Origin: Bos javanicus | Taxonomy: Eukaryota > Chordata > Mammalia > Artiodactyla > Bovidae | Direction: 5' to 3' | Assembly (NCBI RefSeq): GCF_032452875.1 | Contig: NC_083871.1 | Coordinates: 4,625,692 to 4,689,691, forward strand | DNA length: 64,000 nt | Shown here: positions 11,115-22,194 of the stretch, one piece after another | Layout of the letters: each line of letters opens with the position of its first letter | How positions within the stretch are numbered: position 1 is the stretch's first letter | The notes under the pieces: model-generated | Seen by the model: the letters and a program-made list of their open reading frames with translations, nothing else | What the model was told of the DNA's origin: nothing | The model's database searches: none | Made by a program: the position numbers and the translations under genes

Positions 11115-11282
11115 TTTTTAAATTTTTAATATAAATTTATTTATTTTAATTGGAGGCTAATTACTTTACAATATTGTATTGGTTTTGCCATACATCAACA
11201 TGAATCCGCCATGGGTGTACATGCGTTCCCCATCCTGAAACCCCCTCCCACCTCCTTCCCCATAACATCCCTCTGGGTCTAA
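11115..11282 (-). mobile_element. Ruminant L1 3' end, short, nested
   Basis: Starts at the AT-rich 'tttttaatataaatttattt' tail, runs through 'ttactttacaatattgtattgg' and 'ccatacatcaacatgaatc', and stops at 'catccctctgggtct'. It is severely 5'-truncated. Confidence 0.88.
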
Positions 11283-11708
11283 TCTATAGCACTGTTTGTT
11301 TTCTGATCTATAGCATTGTTTGTTTTCTTATTGCTCTGGTTGAGGATTCTGCCAAAATTTTTAGCAGGAATGATGAAAGTGCATATTCTTGCCTTGCTCC
11401 TCATATTAGGGAAACACAAATGGCTCCTCCTTACTACATATGATATTAGTAGAGTTTTTGTAGATTTCCTTTTATAAAATTCATAGGTTACCTTCTATTG
11501 TTAGTTTGGTAAGTATTTTCATTGTGAATTATCGTTGTATTTTGTCAAATACTTTTTTATCAATTGGTATCACCATGTGCTCTTTCTCTTTTAGATTATT
11601 TAAATGGTGGATTTCAGTGACTATTTTCTGCATAGTGATACAGACTGCTATTCACAGCATAGCCATCGTTTGGTGAGGGTATATTATTCATATATGTATA
11701 ATGCCAAA

Positions 11709-11914
11709 TGGTGCTGGTGGTAAAGAACCTGCCTGCCAATGCAGGAGATATAAGAGATGCAGGTTCAATCACTGGGTCAGGAAGGTCCCCTGGAGGAGGG
11801 CAGGGCAATCCACTCCAGTATTCTTGCCTGGAGAATCCCATGGACAGAGGAGCCTGGTGGGCTACAGTCCACAGGGTCACACAGAGTTGGACACAACTGA
11901 AGTGACTTAATACA
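11709..11914 (+). mobile_element. Bov-tA SINE nested in old L1
   Basis: The sense tRNA-like head ('ggtggtaaagaacctgcctg', B-box region 'ggttcaatcactgg') is followed by the Bov-A core ('tccactccagtattcttgcc', 'gagcctggtgggctacagtcc') and a CA-rich tail. The open frames on both strands are SINE. Confidence 0.94.
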
Positions 11915-12000
11915 CACACACACATAATGTTGGGTGCAGTTTGCTAAAATTTTGTTGAAGATTATTGCATGATTAAGTGATATGGGTCTGAATTTTCTTT

Positions 12001-12012
12001 TTTTTTTTTTTC
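12001..12012. repeat. Poly(T) tract in old L1
   Basis: A run of T interrupting old L1 sequence, probably a microsatellite-type expansion. Confidence 0.7.
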
Positions 12013-12530
12013 TTTTCCTAATTTCTTTGTTTACAATTGGTATCAGGGTGATATTGGCCTCATAAAGTAGGATGACTGTCTTCTGTCACTTTCTACAAGA
12101 GATTGTATAGCATCAATGTCATTTCTTCTTTAATTGTTTGATAAAATCTGCCAGGAAACAATCTAGTCCTAGTGATTTCTTTCTTAGAAAAAAAATAAAT
12201 ACAAATTAAACTACTTTCATATTTATAGGTTTATTCAGGTTAACTGAGTGATCTTGGGTGACTTGAATGAATTTTGGTATTTTGTGTTTGTTGAGGAATT
12301 GACTCATTTTATCAAAGTTGTTGTACTTACATCTATGGAGGCGTTCACAGGATTCCCTATTTTCTTTCAATATCCATAGGGCCTATAGTAATATTTCCTG
12401 CTTTAATTCCAGATATTAATTACTTGTGTCTTTTATTCATTTTAATCAGTTTGCCTTGCTAAAAGATCAATTTTATTGATGGTTACCAAGAACCACTTTG
12501 ATTTTATTGATTTTCTCCTCTCTCTTTGAA

Positions 12531-12834
12531 TACTAAGCATCCCATTTTTCCCACACATGAGCCAGAGATTCAGTTTTTCTGGAGTCCTCATTTTTGAGTT
12601 TCCAGCTTTGTGGAGTTCAGTTGGGGAGTCCACAGAGAGGGAAAAAGTGCTCAGCCCTAGTTTGGTGACTTCAAAATCTGATGTTCTTCACCAATCTGCC
12701 TGCTGGCATTTACTTTTGTAGGCTTCCAAGTTTCTCATATATTCTTTCCAGATTTGTAGTTGTATTCAGTGGAAGAGAAAGTTTGATACACGCGCACTTT
12801 ATTTTACCCAGAGCTGGAACTCTAAGCTCCATAC
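12531..12834. other. Unassigned DNA, possibly a further old LINE end
   Basis: The text around 12700-12780 ('tttccagatttgtagttgtattcagtgg') vaguely resembles ancient LINE flanks, but not enough to name. No gene. Confidence 0.3.
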
Positions 12835-12950
12835 CTGGAGAAGGAAAAGATAACCCTCTCCACTATTCTTGCCTGGAAAATCCCACAGACAGAGAAGCCT
12901 GGCAGGCTACAGTCCATGGGACCACAAAGAGTCAGACATGCCTGAGCACA
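12835..12950 (+). mobile_element. Bov-A/Bov-tA SINE fragment
   Basis: Core and tail only, from 'ctggagaaggaaaagataacc' to 'gacatgcctgagcaca'. The head is missing. Confidence 0.88.
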
Positions 12951-13274
12951 TGTGCATGCACCCACGCAAGCTCCATAACTATTGCTGAGCAAAAGGAGAA
13001 ATCTCACAAGTATGCTTTCATACCTGGATGCCTGTTGGCATCATGCTGTAATAGCCAACAGAGGTAAAACCAAAGGGAGGGAATCTTATGAAATAAAATT
13101 CATATTTTATGGCAAGACAAGAAAAATTTAAACATTAAAAATTCTTCTCTGCCTTTTGGCCCCCTCTCTCCCCATACTGCATTGAATATCTACATTATAC
13201 ATTGATCAGACCTCCCCCATTGGCAGGAATACCTCCTCAACCATAAAGAACAATATTCTCCTAGCATCACCAAG
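12951..13274. other. Unassigned DNA
   Basis: Nothing recognised between two SINE fragments. Confidence 0.4.
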
Positions 13275-13395
13275 AAAGTGCAGTCGCTCAGTCGTGACCG
13301 ACTCTTTGCGACTCCACAGACTGTAGCCTACCAGCCTTCTCCATCCATGGGATTTTCCAGGCAAGAGTACTGGAGTGGGTTGCCATTGCATTTCC
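13275..13395 (-). mobile_element. Bov-A SINE fragment
   Basis: Antisense tail and core, from 'aaagtgcagtcgctcagtcg' to 'gtgggttgccattgcatttcc'. There is no tRNA-like head. Confidence 0.9.
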
Positions 13396-13825
13396 TAAAA
13401 GATAACACGTATTTTTGATGTTTTAAGGGGCCATGATGACAGTCAAATCTAGATTATATAAACTGTCAAAAATAAGTTATTTGATGTCCAGCACTGTGTC
13501 TCAAAAAATGATGCCTAACCCCAGAACTCAGAACACACAGGCTGCCATCCTGCTCACTGTGGCAGTTCTGATTGCTAGGCCTGTTTCTAAACAGGCTTTT
13601 CAGCTTTTTAGCACACAGAACAAGTGAAAGAATATGCACTTTTACATACATAAACAAATGCACTTTTAAATATCTATGTGCTCAAACAGCTGTCAAAAAC
13701 CATGAGTTCTTTATAGCTTCTAATTGAATTTCATATCACTTACCCTGGTTTTTCCCTTACTGCATATTTCTGACAGTCAAAAATCTCAATAATTTAGCCA
13801 TTTGCTCAATCTTATATTACATAAA
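13396..13825. other. Unassigned DNA
   Basis: No gene or clear repeat. Small frames on both strands at 13433-13663 have no recognisable features. Confidence 0.4.
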
Positions 13826-14026
13826 GGGCTTTCCTGGTAGCTCAGTGGTAAAGAATCTAGCTGCCAATCTGGAGAGGTGTATTGGGTCCCTGGGTCTGGA
13901 AGATACCCTAGAGAAGGAAATGGCAACCCATTCCAGAATTTTTGCCTGGGAAATCCCATGGACAGAGGAGGCTGGCAGGCTACTGTCTATGGGGTCTTAA
14001 AGAGTAGGAAATGATGTAGCCACTGA
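13826..14026 (+). mobile_element. Bov-tA SINE
   Basis: Full head, core and tail, from 'gggctttcctggtagctcag' to 'gtagccactga'. It is moderately diverged, and the B-box region ('attgggtccctggg') is degraded. Confidence 0.93.
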
Positions 14027-14719
14027 AGTACAAAAGCAAACAAGCAAAAAAATATCACATAAATGTAGTTTAATGCTTACTAATTCATACCACTTTGAAA
14101 AACAAACACTGAGAAAACAAACTATGGAGAGGTGCTCAAATAAAGGAGATACATTTCCCTCCTTTAGCCTGCAGGTATCTGCCTGTTTCAAAGACTATGA
14201 GGGTTAAATTTCTCTTTCATTCCTGTGGATGTGATTGTTATTCAAATGAAATATGTTTAAGTAGACTGGTGACTATATTCCTTTGGATTTTAAAAATTAT
14301 TATTACTTTATTTCTGTTGTTATTTTTATGGCTTTCATTGCTGTTTTGATTTACAAAGCCATAGAATTAAAATGGTTAATAATTGTTGAAACCATAAAAA
14401 GGTATCTTCAGAAACATGTACTCTTTTTTACCCTTTTCCCTACTGGTAAACACTATCAGTAGTTTCTAGTTTATCTTTCCTCAGTTTCTAATTGCAAAAA
14501 TCAGCATTTATTTATTTTTATTTCCCTTTCATATTATACAAAAGCCAGTGTACTTACTGAAACCCAATAAGGCTCCTGGGCACAAAAGCCTTCCTGTGTC
14601 CCCTTCCCCGAGTTCCAAAGGGCAGGTTCAAATATTTGCTGATAAGAAAAGAAAGGAGATGCAGAGACAAGGGGGAGCAGCCAAGAAACAACAGTGTAGC
14701 CCTGAGGCAGGCCCTGTTT
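14027..14719. other. Unassigned DNA
   Basis: No gene. The part from about 14540 to 14719 is GC-richer and, with 16060-16195 and 16380-16550, could be pieces of one LTR split by later insertions. That is speculative. Confidence 0.3.
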
Positions 14720-15196
14720 CAGTTCAGTTCAGCTGCTCAGTCGTGTCTGACTCTTTGCAACTCCATGAATTGCAGCACGCCAGGCCTCACTGTCCATCAC
14801 CAACTCCCAGAGTCCACCCAAACCCATGTCCATTGAGGCGGTGATGCCATCCAACCATCTCATCCTCTGTTGTCCCTTTGTCCTTCTGCCCTCAATCTTT
14901 CCCAGCATCAGGGTCTTTTCAAATGAGTCAGCTCTTCGCATCAGGTGGCCAAAGTATTGCAGTTTCAGCTTCAGCATCAGTCCTTCCAATGAACACCCAG
15001 GACTGATCTCCTTTAGGATGGACTGGTTGGATCTCCTTGCAGTCCAAGGGACTCTCAAGAGTCTTCTCTAACACCACAGTTCAAAAGCATCAATTCTTCA
15101 GTGCTTTACTTTCTTAATAATCCAACTCTCACATCCATACATGACTACTGTAAAAACCATAACCTGGACTAGACGGATCTTTCTTGGCAAAGTAAT
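14720..15196 (-). mobile_element. BovB 3' fragment, left arm of an inverted pair
   Basis: Antisense BovB from the tail ('agttcagttcagctgctcag') to 'ttcttggcaaagtaatg'. It includes the 3' end and the last part of the RT ORF. It abuts an oppositely oriented BovB at 15197 with no spacer. Confidence 0.93.
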
Positions 15197-16058
15197 GCAG
15201 ATTACATCATGTGAAATGCTGCACTGGGTAAAGCACAAGCTGGAATCAAGATTGCAGAAGAAATATCAATAACCTCAGATACGCAGGTGACTCCACCCTT
15301 ATGTCATAAAGTGAAGAGGAAGTGAAGAGCCTCTTGGTGAAAGTGAAAGAGGAGAGTGAAAAAGTTGGCTTAAAACTCAACATTCAAAATACTAAGATCA
15401 TGGCATCCAGTTCTATCTCTTTATGGCAAATAGATGGGGAAACAATGACAGATTTTATTTTCTTTGGCTCCAAAGTCACTACAGATGGTGACTGCATTCA
15501 TGAAATTGAAAGATGCTTACTCCTTGGAAGAAAAGTTATGACCAAACTAGAGAGCATATTAAAAAGCAAAGACATTACTTTGCCCACAAAGGTGACTCTA
15601 GTAAAAGCTATGATTTTTCCAGTAGTCATGTATGGATGTGAGAGCTGGACCATAAATAAAGCTGAGTGATGAAGAATTTATGCCTTTGAAATGTGGTGTT
15701 GGTTGGGGAAGACTCTTGAGAGTCCCTTGGACTGCAAGGAGATCAAACCAGTCAATCTGAAAAGAAATATATCCTGAATATTCATTGGAAGGACTGATGC
15801 TGAAGTTGAAACTCCAATAATTCGTTCACCTGAAGTGAAGAACTGACTCATTGGACAAGACCCTGATGCTGGGAAAGAGTGAAGGCAGGAAGAGAAGGGG
15901 ATGACAGATGATGAGATGGTTGGATGACATCACTAACCGAATGGACATGAGTTTGAGCAAGCTCCCTGAGTTGGTGATGAGCAAGGAAGCCTGGTGTGCT
16001 GAAGTCCCTGGAGTCACAAAGAGTCACAAAGAGTGATGGAACTGACCTGAACTGAACT
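15197..16058 (+). mobile_element. BovB 3' portion, right arm of an inverted pair
   Basis: Sense BovB from 'gcagattacatcatgtgaaatg' through the RT 3' half to a complete tail ('aactgacctgaactgaac'). Frame 15322-15669 (115 codons) encodes the region after the RT catalytic box. That box itself is degraded just upstream ('agatacgcaggtgactcc'). It is more diverged than the left arm and therefore probably older. Confidence 0.92.
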
Positions 16059-16198
16059 ACTGGATGAGGCACTGTTCTTTCCAGAGAAGGTCCCTCACCA
16101 CCTGAAGCTGGGTGACCTGTGGATTGAAAGATTGCAGGCCCCATGTGTATCCTGATCCTTATCAGCAACCCCACCACCTTGTCCATTGTGACTTAGAC

Positions 16199-16375
16199 AT
16201 TAAAGAATCCACATTTAATTGTAGGAGACCTGGGTTTGATCTCCGGGTTGAGAAGATACCCTGGAGAAGGGCAAGGCAACCTGCTCCAGTATTCTTGCCT
16301 GGATAATCACCCTGGACAGAGGATCCTGGTGGGCTACAGTCCAGGAGGTCACAAAGAGTCAAATATGACTGAACC
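16199..16375 (+). mobile_element. Bov-tA SINE, truncated head
   Basis: Starts in the head ('taaagaatccacatttaattg') and continues to 'gactgaaccac'. The B-box is partly kept ('gggtttgatctccggg'), and the core has small indels ('ggataatcaccctggacag'). Confidence 0.9.
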
Positions 16376-16599
16376 ACAAAGTACATATTCCCTTGTCTCT
16401 AAAACTCACAACCTACCTGGGACACACATGAACCCACTGTAACATCCTTCATAAAAGATATAAAGCTTCTCTTTTCTACTTCTCACAAAAGTCTGTCTCC
16501 AAGTTTTAATTTGGTGTTGGGCTACAGAGGCTAGATTTGACTTTAGTTTCCTATTGCAATGTTATTGTGTCATTTTTGATGAATTATTGACCTACTTTA
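16376..16599. other. Unassigned DNA, possible LTR-like piece
   Basis: A TATA-like 'aaagatataaagc' at about 16456-16468 is followed by pyrimidine-rich sequence. It could belong to a split LTR, but no ends are identifiable. Confidence 0.25.
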
Positions 16600-16792
16600 A
16601 AAAGTTCTCAAATTTGACACTATTAACATTTTTTATAAGAGAATTTTCTTTGCTGTAGGGCCTTTCCTGTGCATTATAGAATTTTATTTGTACCATCTCC
16701 CAGTTATCAAGTCAAAAATGTCTCCAGACTTCGCCAGAAGTCCTCAAACAGGAACAGTGGCAAATTTGTCATGATTGAAAAATACCGATTTA
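16600..16792 (-). mobile_element. MER5A (hAT-Charlie DNA transposon) relic
   Basis: The blocks 'ttctcaaatttgacactattaac', 'ctttcctgtgcattatagaat', 'aaaaatgtctccagac' and 'gtcctcaaacagg' keep the order of the MER5A reverse complement. This is an ancient nonautonomous element. Confidence 0.7.
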
Positions 16793-16808
16793 GAGTATTG
16801 TCTTATAT

Positions 16809-16823
16809 TTTGGATCTAATCTT
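16809..16823. repeat. Target-site duplication of the inverted L1, left copy
   Basis: tttggatctaatctt matches 19513-19527 (tttgggtctaatctt) at 14 of 15 positions. It lies immediately before the T-run that represents the L1 poly(A) tail. Confidence 0.8.
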
Positions 16824-18411
16824 TTTTTTAATATAAATTTATTTATTTTAATTGGAGGCTAATTACTTTACAATATTGTATTGGTTTTGCCATACATTAA
16901 CATGAATCCACCACAGGTATACACGAGTTCCCCATCCCTCCTCCCTCCCCGTACCATCCCTCTGGGTCATCCCAGTGCACCAGCCCCAAGCATCCTGTAT
17001 TATGCATCATACTTGGACTGGCGATTCATTTCATATATGGTATTATACATGTTTCAATGCCATTCTCCCAAATCATCCCACCTTCTCCCTCTCCCACAAA
17101 ATCCAAAAGACTGTTCTATACATCTGTGTCTCTTTTGCTGTCTCGCATACAGGGTTATCGTTACCATCTTTTTAAATTCCATATATATGTGTTAGTATAC
17201 TGTATTGGTGTTTTTCTTTCTGGCTTACTTCACTCTGTATAATTGGTTCCAGTTTCATCCACCTCATTAGAACTGATTCACGTATATTATTTTTAATGGC
17301 TGAGTAATCACTGAGAGTCGAAGAACTGATGCTTTTGAACTGTGGTGTTGGAGAAGGCTCTTGAGAGTCCCTTGGACTGCAAGGAGATCCAACCAGTCCA
17401 TTGTGAAGGAGATCAGCCCTGGGATTTCTTTGGAAGGAATGATGCTAAAGCTGAAACTCCAGTACTTTGGCCACCTCATGCGAAGAGTTGACTCATTGGA
17501 AAAGACTCTGATGCTGGGAGGGATTTGGGGCAGGAGGAGAAGGTGACAACAGAGGATGAGATGGCTGGATGGCATCACTGACTCAATGGACATGAGTCTA
17601 AATGAACTCCAGGAGCTAGTGATGGACAGGGAGGCCTGGCGTGCTGTGATTCATGGGGTCGCAAGAGTCGGACACGACTGAGCAACTGAACTGAACTGAA
17701 GTGAATACTCCATTGTGTATATGTACCACAGCTTTCTTATCCATTCATCTGCCAATGGACATCTAGGTTGCTTCCATGTCCTGGCTATTATAAACAGTGC
17801 TGCGATGAACATTGGGGTACATGTGTCTCTTTCAATTCTGGTTTCCTCAGTGTGTATGCCCAGCATGGGATTGCTGGGTCATAAGGCAGTTCTATTTCCA
17901 GTTTTTTAAGGAATCTCCACACTGTTCTCCATAGTGGCTGTATTTGTTTGCATTCCCACCAACAGTGTCAGAGGGTTCCCTTTTCTCCATACCCTCTCCA
18001 GCAGTTATTGCTTGTAGACTTTTGGATAGCAGCCATTCTGACTGGTGTGAAATAGTACCTAATTGTGGTTTTGATTTGCATTTCTCTGATAATGAGTGAT
18101 GTTGAGCATCTTTTCATGTGTTTGTTAGCCATGTGTATGTCTTCTTTGAAGAAATGTCTGTTTAGTTCTTTGCCCCATTTTTGATTGGGTCATTTATTTT
18201 TCTGGAATTAAGCTGCAGGAGTTGCTTGTATATTTTTGAGATTAGTTGTTTGTCAGTTGCTTCATTTGCTATTATTTTCTCCCATTCTGAAGTCTGTCTT
18301 CTCACCTTGTTTATAGTTTCCTTTGTTGTGCAGAAGCTTTTAAGTTTAATTAGGTCCCATTTGTTTATTTTTGCTTTTAGTTCCAATATTCTGGGAGGTG
18401 GGTCATAGAGG
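16824..18411 (-). mobile_element. Ruminant L1, 3' segment of a twin-primed insertion
   Basis: Antisense L1 runs from the tail (16822-16829 T-run, 'aattggaggctaattac') through the 3' UTR and ORF2 C-terminal region to 'attctgggaggtgggtcatag' near 18411. A BovB interrupts it at 17309-17700 inside 'ctgagtaat|actccattg'. At about 18411 the orientation flips to sense L1, which continues to 19512. The frames 17715-17909 and 18181-18408 are antisense shadows of ORF2. Confidence 0.92.
17309..17700 (+). mobile_element. BovB 3' fragment nested in L1
   Basis: Starts at 'cactgagagtcgaagaactg' and ends at the tail 'gagcaactgaactgaactgaa'. L1 text joins seamlessly across it, so the BovB is younger than the L1 insertion. 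The flanks 'gagtaat' and 'gtgaat' may be a decayed TSD. Confidence 0.95.
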
Positions 18412-19512
18412 ATCATCCTGCAAACATTATCCTAAATGGTGAAAAGTTGAAAGCATTTCCCCTAAAGTCAGGAACAAGACAAGGGTGCTCATTTTCACCA
18501 CTACTATTCAACATAGTTTTGGCAGTGTTGGCCACAGCAATCAGAGGAGAAAAAGAAATAAAAGGAATCCAAATTGAAGGAATCCAAATTCTAAAAGAAG
18601 AAGTAAAACTCTCACTGTTTGCAGATAACATGATCTTCTACACAGAAAACCCTGAAGACTCCACCAGAAAATTGCTAGAGCTAATCAATGAATACAGTAA
18701 AGTTGCAGGATATACAATCAACACACAGAAATCCCTTGCATTCCTACACACTAATAATGAGAAAATAGAAAGAGAAATTAAGGAAACAATTCCACTCATC
18801 ATTGCAACGAAAAGAATAAAATACTTAGGAATATATCTACCTAAAGAAACTAAAGACCTATATATAGAAAACTATAAAACACTGGTGAAAGAAATCAAAG
18901 AGGACACTAATAGATGGAGAAATATAACATGTTCATGGATCGGAAGAATTAATATAGTGAAAATGAGTATACTACCCAAAGCAATCTATAGATTCAATGC
19001 AATCCCTATCAAGCTACCAACGGTATTCTTCACAGAGCTAGGACAAATAATTTCACAATTTGTATGGAAATACAAAAAACCTCGAATAGCCAAAGCAATC
19101 TTGAGAAAGAAGAATGGAACTGGAGGAATCAACCTGCCTGGCTTCAGGCTCTACTACAAAGCCACAGTCATCAAGACAGTATATAGACAGAAATATAGAT
19201 CAATGGAACAAAATAGAAAGCCCAGAGATAAATCCACACACATATGAACACCTTATCTTTGACAAAGGAGTCAAGAATATACAATGGAGAAAAGACAATC
19301 TCTTTAACAAGTGGTGTTGGGAAAACTGGTCAACCACTTGTAAAAGGATGAAACTAGAACACTTTCTAACACCATACACAAAAATAAACTCAAAATGGAT
19401 TAAAGATCTAAACGTAAGACCAGAAACTATAAAACTCCTAGAGGAGAACATAAGCAAAACACTCTCTGACATAAATCACAGCAGGATCCTCTATGACACA
19501 CCTCCCAGAAAA
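18411..19512 (+). mobile_element. Ruminant L1, inverted 5' segment of the same insertion
   Basis: Sense ORF2 sequence from 'gcaaacattatcctaaatgg' to 'tatgacacacctcccagaa'. The distal end overlaps the start of the direct segment: 'cctctatgac.cacctcccaga' is present in both, antisense near 18393-18415 and sense near 19488-19510. The duplicated stretch is about 28 bases. The outer end abuts the TSD at 19513. Confidence 0.9.
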
Positions 19513-19539
19513 TTTGGGTCTAATCTTAAGTCTTTTTAA
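18447..19539 (+). pseudogene. L1 ORF2 reverse transcriptase/C-terminal remnant, broken
   Basis: L1 ORF2 normally encodes an endonuclease and a reverse transcriptase used for target-primed reverse transcription. The remnant frame 18447-19247 (266 codons) carries the RT motif 'GTRQGCSFSPLLFN' (residues 9-22) and a catalytic box reading FADN at residues 58-61. The second catalytic Asp of the family's FADD box is Asn (codon at 18627-18629), so it could not polymerise DNA. An in-frame 5-residue tandem duplication (IQIEG) lies at residues 41-45. A short deletion near 19181 shifts the frame, and ORF2 C-terminal sequence continues in 19114-19539, including 'KWIKDLNVRPETIKLLEEN'. No promoter or ORF2 start is present because the L1 was 5'-truncated on insertion. 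The last codons (after about 19512) are flanking DNA. Confidence 0.9.
19513..19527. repeat. Target-site duplication of the inverted L1, right copy
   Basis: tttgggtctaatctt pairs with 16809-16823 with one mismatch. The flanking text reads smoothly when the insertion is removed. Confidence 0.8.
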
Positions 19540-19910
19540 GGGGATCTCCAGTTGCCCCAATACCATTTATTTAAAAATCCATATTGTTTTAAATTTTTGA
19601 GACATCAGTTTTTTCATGTACTAAACTTCCATATGAATTTGATCTATTTCTATATTATCTATTCTGCCCCATGCATCTGTAAATTAGTGTGCCAACTTTT
19701 TACTGTTTTAATTAAAGAATGTTTTACTAAGCTTAAATATCTAGTAAGATTAGTGTCTCCTTTTAGCTTTTTTTTTTCCTAAAGGATTTTAGCTTTTTTT
19801 GTTGTTGTTGTCACTTATTTGTATAATTCTACACAAAAATTATTAGTATTTGTATTGGAATTATGTTAAATTTATAAACCACAACTACCTTAGGGAGAAC
19901 TAACAAGGAT
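19528..19910 (-). mobile_element. Old L1 ORF2-derived fragment
   Basis: Antisense old L1 order: 'gatctccagttgccccaatacc', 'gatctatttctatattatc', 'tttgtattggaattatgtta', 'accttagggagaac'. It is the target into which the younger L1 inserted and is strongly diverged. Confidence 0.6.
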
Positions 19911-20840
19911 AATTTAAATAGTTTGCCAAAAATTGTAACTGAGAATAAATGCAGTAAAAATGGCATTAAGTTTAAATATAAAAAATAAATCTAAATATAT
20001 AATAAACCAATAAAACTTGTTATAATAATTCAATTGAATAACAAAAATGCATATCTTGAAATCAGTTCTTCAACTGGAAGAGAAAATGATTCTTATTGAT
20101 CATCAGAAAAGACAACTTAGATATAAGAAGAAAGATTCAATCTTGGTAAGATACTTTAATATTAAGAAGCATGAAATCTCATATTTTGAGTACTTATTTC
20201 TATAAAATAAAAATGATATAATTACATTTTCTGATAGAAAAGTAAAAACCCTAACCAAAACTGAGTAAATGGTACAGAATATAGTTTGACTTCAATATGT
20301 CAACTAAAGAACTTTCTAAAATCAATGCTCCAGGTTCATATTACCTGCAATATAAATGGGAGGTAAAATTTCTATATATCAGTTTTGCTTCACTTGCTTG
20401 GGATAATGCTTTTTATAATATTTTTGTCAAATACTTCAATTGCATCACAAAATTCAAAACACATTAATTTAGAAAGTTATTTACCTGACAATAAAGATAA
20501 TAAACTTATCACAATCAATTTGTTTACCTTCCTACCTTTGATTTTTCAATTACCAGAGTTATTTTATTCTTCGAGTGTTGCCTTATGCTGAAATTTAGGT
20601 TGTCCCAGTGAGCAAACATTATAGCAAGACATGCTGGAAAATGTCAATTTTCAAAGGTTAACCTCATGGTAAACTTGAAGTTTAACTACAACTTATATTG
20701 AGGGAGAATATTTCTATGAAGAAAGCAGAAATCTTAAACCTAAGGGTGTTGTTTACAGACATGGTGTTCATTTTCTAAAAGCTGAAACAGTACCCATCAA
20801 GACATGTTCTGCCTTCTAGAACACAGGTGGACCACTCTGA
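19911..20840. other. Unassigned AT-rich DNA
   Basis: Very AT-rich, with no supported gene or repeat. Short frames such as 20385-20591 have no recognisable features. Confidence 0.45.
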
Positions 20841-21380
20841 CAAAAATCATAGCAATATACTCTTAGGTCAGTTTCCTAAGATAAAAGAAAAGCAGAAAGA
20901 AACAAATAGGACCTGATTACACTGAAAAGCTTTAGCACAGCAAAGGAAGCTATTGGCAAAATAAAAATACACATGTGGAATGGGAGAAAACATTTGCAAA
21001 CAATGTTAGCAACAAAGGGTTAATATCCAAAATACATAAACAGTTCATATATCTCAACAACAATAATAAGCAAGCAAACAAACAAACAAAAAATGGGTAG
21101 AAGACCTGAGTAGACATTATTCCAAAGAAGACATATAGATGGCTAACAAGCACTCAAAATTGCTAATTATCAGAGAAATGCAAATTATTACCACAATGAG
21201 ATAATACTTCTTACCTGTCAAAATGATTGTCATCAAAAAGTCTACAAATAAGAAATGTTGGTGAGGATGTGAGGAAAAGGAAATCTTTGTATATTGTTGT
21301 TGGGAATCCAAATTAGTGCATTTAACTATGTAAAAATGTGTAGAGGTTCCTAAAAATACTAAAAATAGAACCTCCCTGCG
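20841..21380 (+). mobile_element. Old L1 ORF2 end, part 1
   Basis: Sense L1 order: 'aaaagctttagcacagcaaagg', 'atgggagaaaacatttgc', 'aagaagacatatagatggc', 'cagagaaatgcaaatta', 'gttggtgaggatgtgagg', 'tagaggttcctaaaaata'. It is interrupted by a Bov-tA at 21381. Confidence 0.85.
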
Positions 21381-21582
21381 CATGTGCATAAGTTACTTCA
21401 GATGTGTCTGACTCTGCAACCCTATGGACTGCAGCCCACTAGGCTCCTCTGTCCATGGGGACTCCCCAGGCAAGAATACTGGAGTGGGTTGTAGTACCCT
21501 CCTCCAGGGGATCTTCCTGACCCAGCGATCAAACCTATGTCTCTTAGGTCTCCTGCATTGGCAGGCGGGTTCACCATTTGTC
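21381..21582 (-). mobile_element. Bov-tA SINE nested in L1
   Basis: Antisense tail 'gtgcataagttacttcag', core 'aggctcctctgtccatgggg', and head 'ctcctgcattggcaggcggg'. L1 text resumes at 'cagcaacttaactgctggg'. Confidence 0.93.
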
Positions 21583-22192
21583 ACAGCAACTTAACTGCTG
21601 GGTATACATCTGATAAAAAGAAAACCGCTACTTTGAAAAGATGAATGCACCCCAATATTCATAGCAGCACTACTACAATAGTCAAGATAAGGAAACAGAA
21701 AGAGTGCCATCAACAAATGATTGGATTAAGAAGATGTGATCGATAGATAGATGATAGATAAATTACACAGCCATAGAAAACAATGAAATATTACCATTTG
21801 CAGCAACTTGGATGCACCTAGAGAATACTGTGCTTTGTGACATAGGTCAGATAATACTATATCACTTTCATGTGGAATCTGAAAAATAATGCAAATGAAT
21901 ACGTATGTAAAGCAGAAACATACTCACAGACATATAAAATAAATTTGTGGTTACTACCAAAAGGGAGAGGGAAAGGGGAAGGGATAAATTAGGGGTGTGA
22001 GACTAATGGATCAAACTACTATATGTAAAACAGACAAGCAACAAGGATGTACTGTATAAGCACCGGGAATTATACACCCTACCTTGAAGTAACCTATAAT
22101 GGTGTATGATCTGCAAACGTACTGAATCACCTTGCTTTACACTTGAAACTAACATAATATTGAATAAACTCTACTTCAATTAAAAACAAAAA
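21583..22192 (+). mobile_element. Old L1 ORF2 end and 3' UTR, part 2
   Basis: Continues part 1: 'aacttaactgctgggtatac', 'gaatgcaccccaatattc', 'ttgcagcaacttggatg', 'tgtggttactaccaaaagg', 'acttgaaactaacataatattg', ending in an A-rich tail 'tcaattaaaaacaaaa'. A short GATA run (about 21740-21764) lies inside. Confidence 0.85.
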
Positions 22193-22194
22193 CT

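Larger units (their letters stand above)
10341..12530 (-). mobile_element. Old L1 ORF2-derived segment, part 2 (interrupted)
   Basis: Antisense old L1 continues from part 1: 'aaaatttatagttttag', 'attttagaatcaacttgtg', 'tgcattaaatctatagg', 'tgccaaaatttttagcagg', 'ggtatcagggtgatattgg', 'gatcaattttattgatggtt'. Stops and indels are frequent and no long frame survives. It is interrupted by a ruminant L1 3' end (about 11115-11282) and a Bov-tA (11709-11914), which are younger by nesting. Confidence 0.75.

Noticed and set aside
14720..16058. Single twin-primed BovB
   Set aside because: Both oppositely oriented parts contain the complete BovB 3' end, which one insertion cannot produce.
18447..19247. 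A 266-codon frame as a host protein-coding gene
   Set aside because: The sequence is L1 ORF2 with a mutated catalytic Asp. It is 5'-truncated, frameshifted, and lies in an inverted L1 segment.
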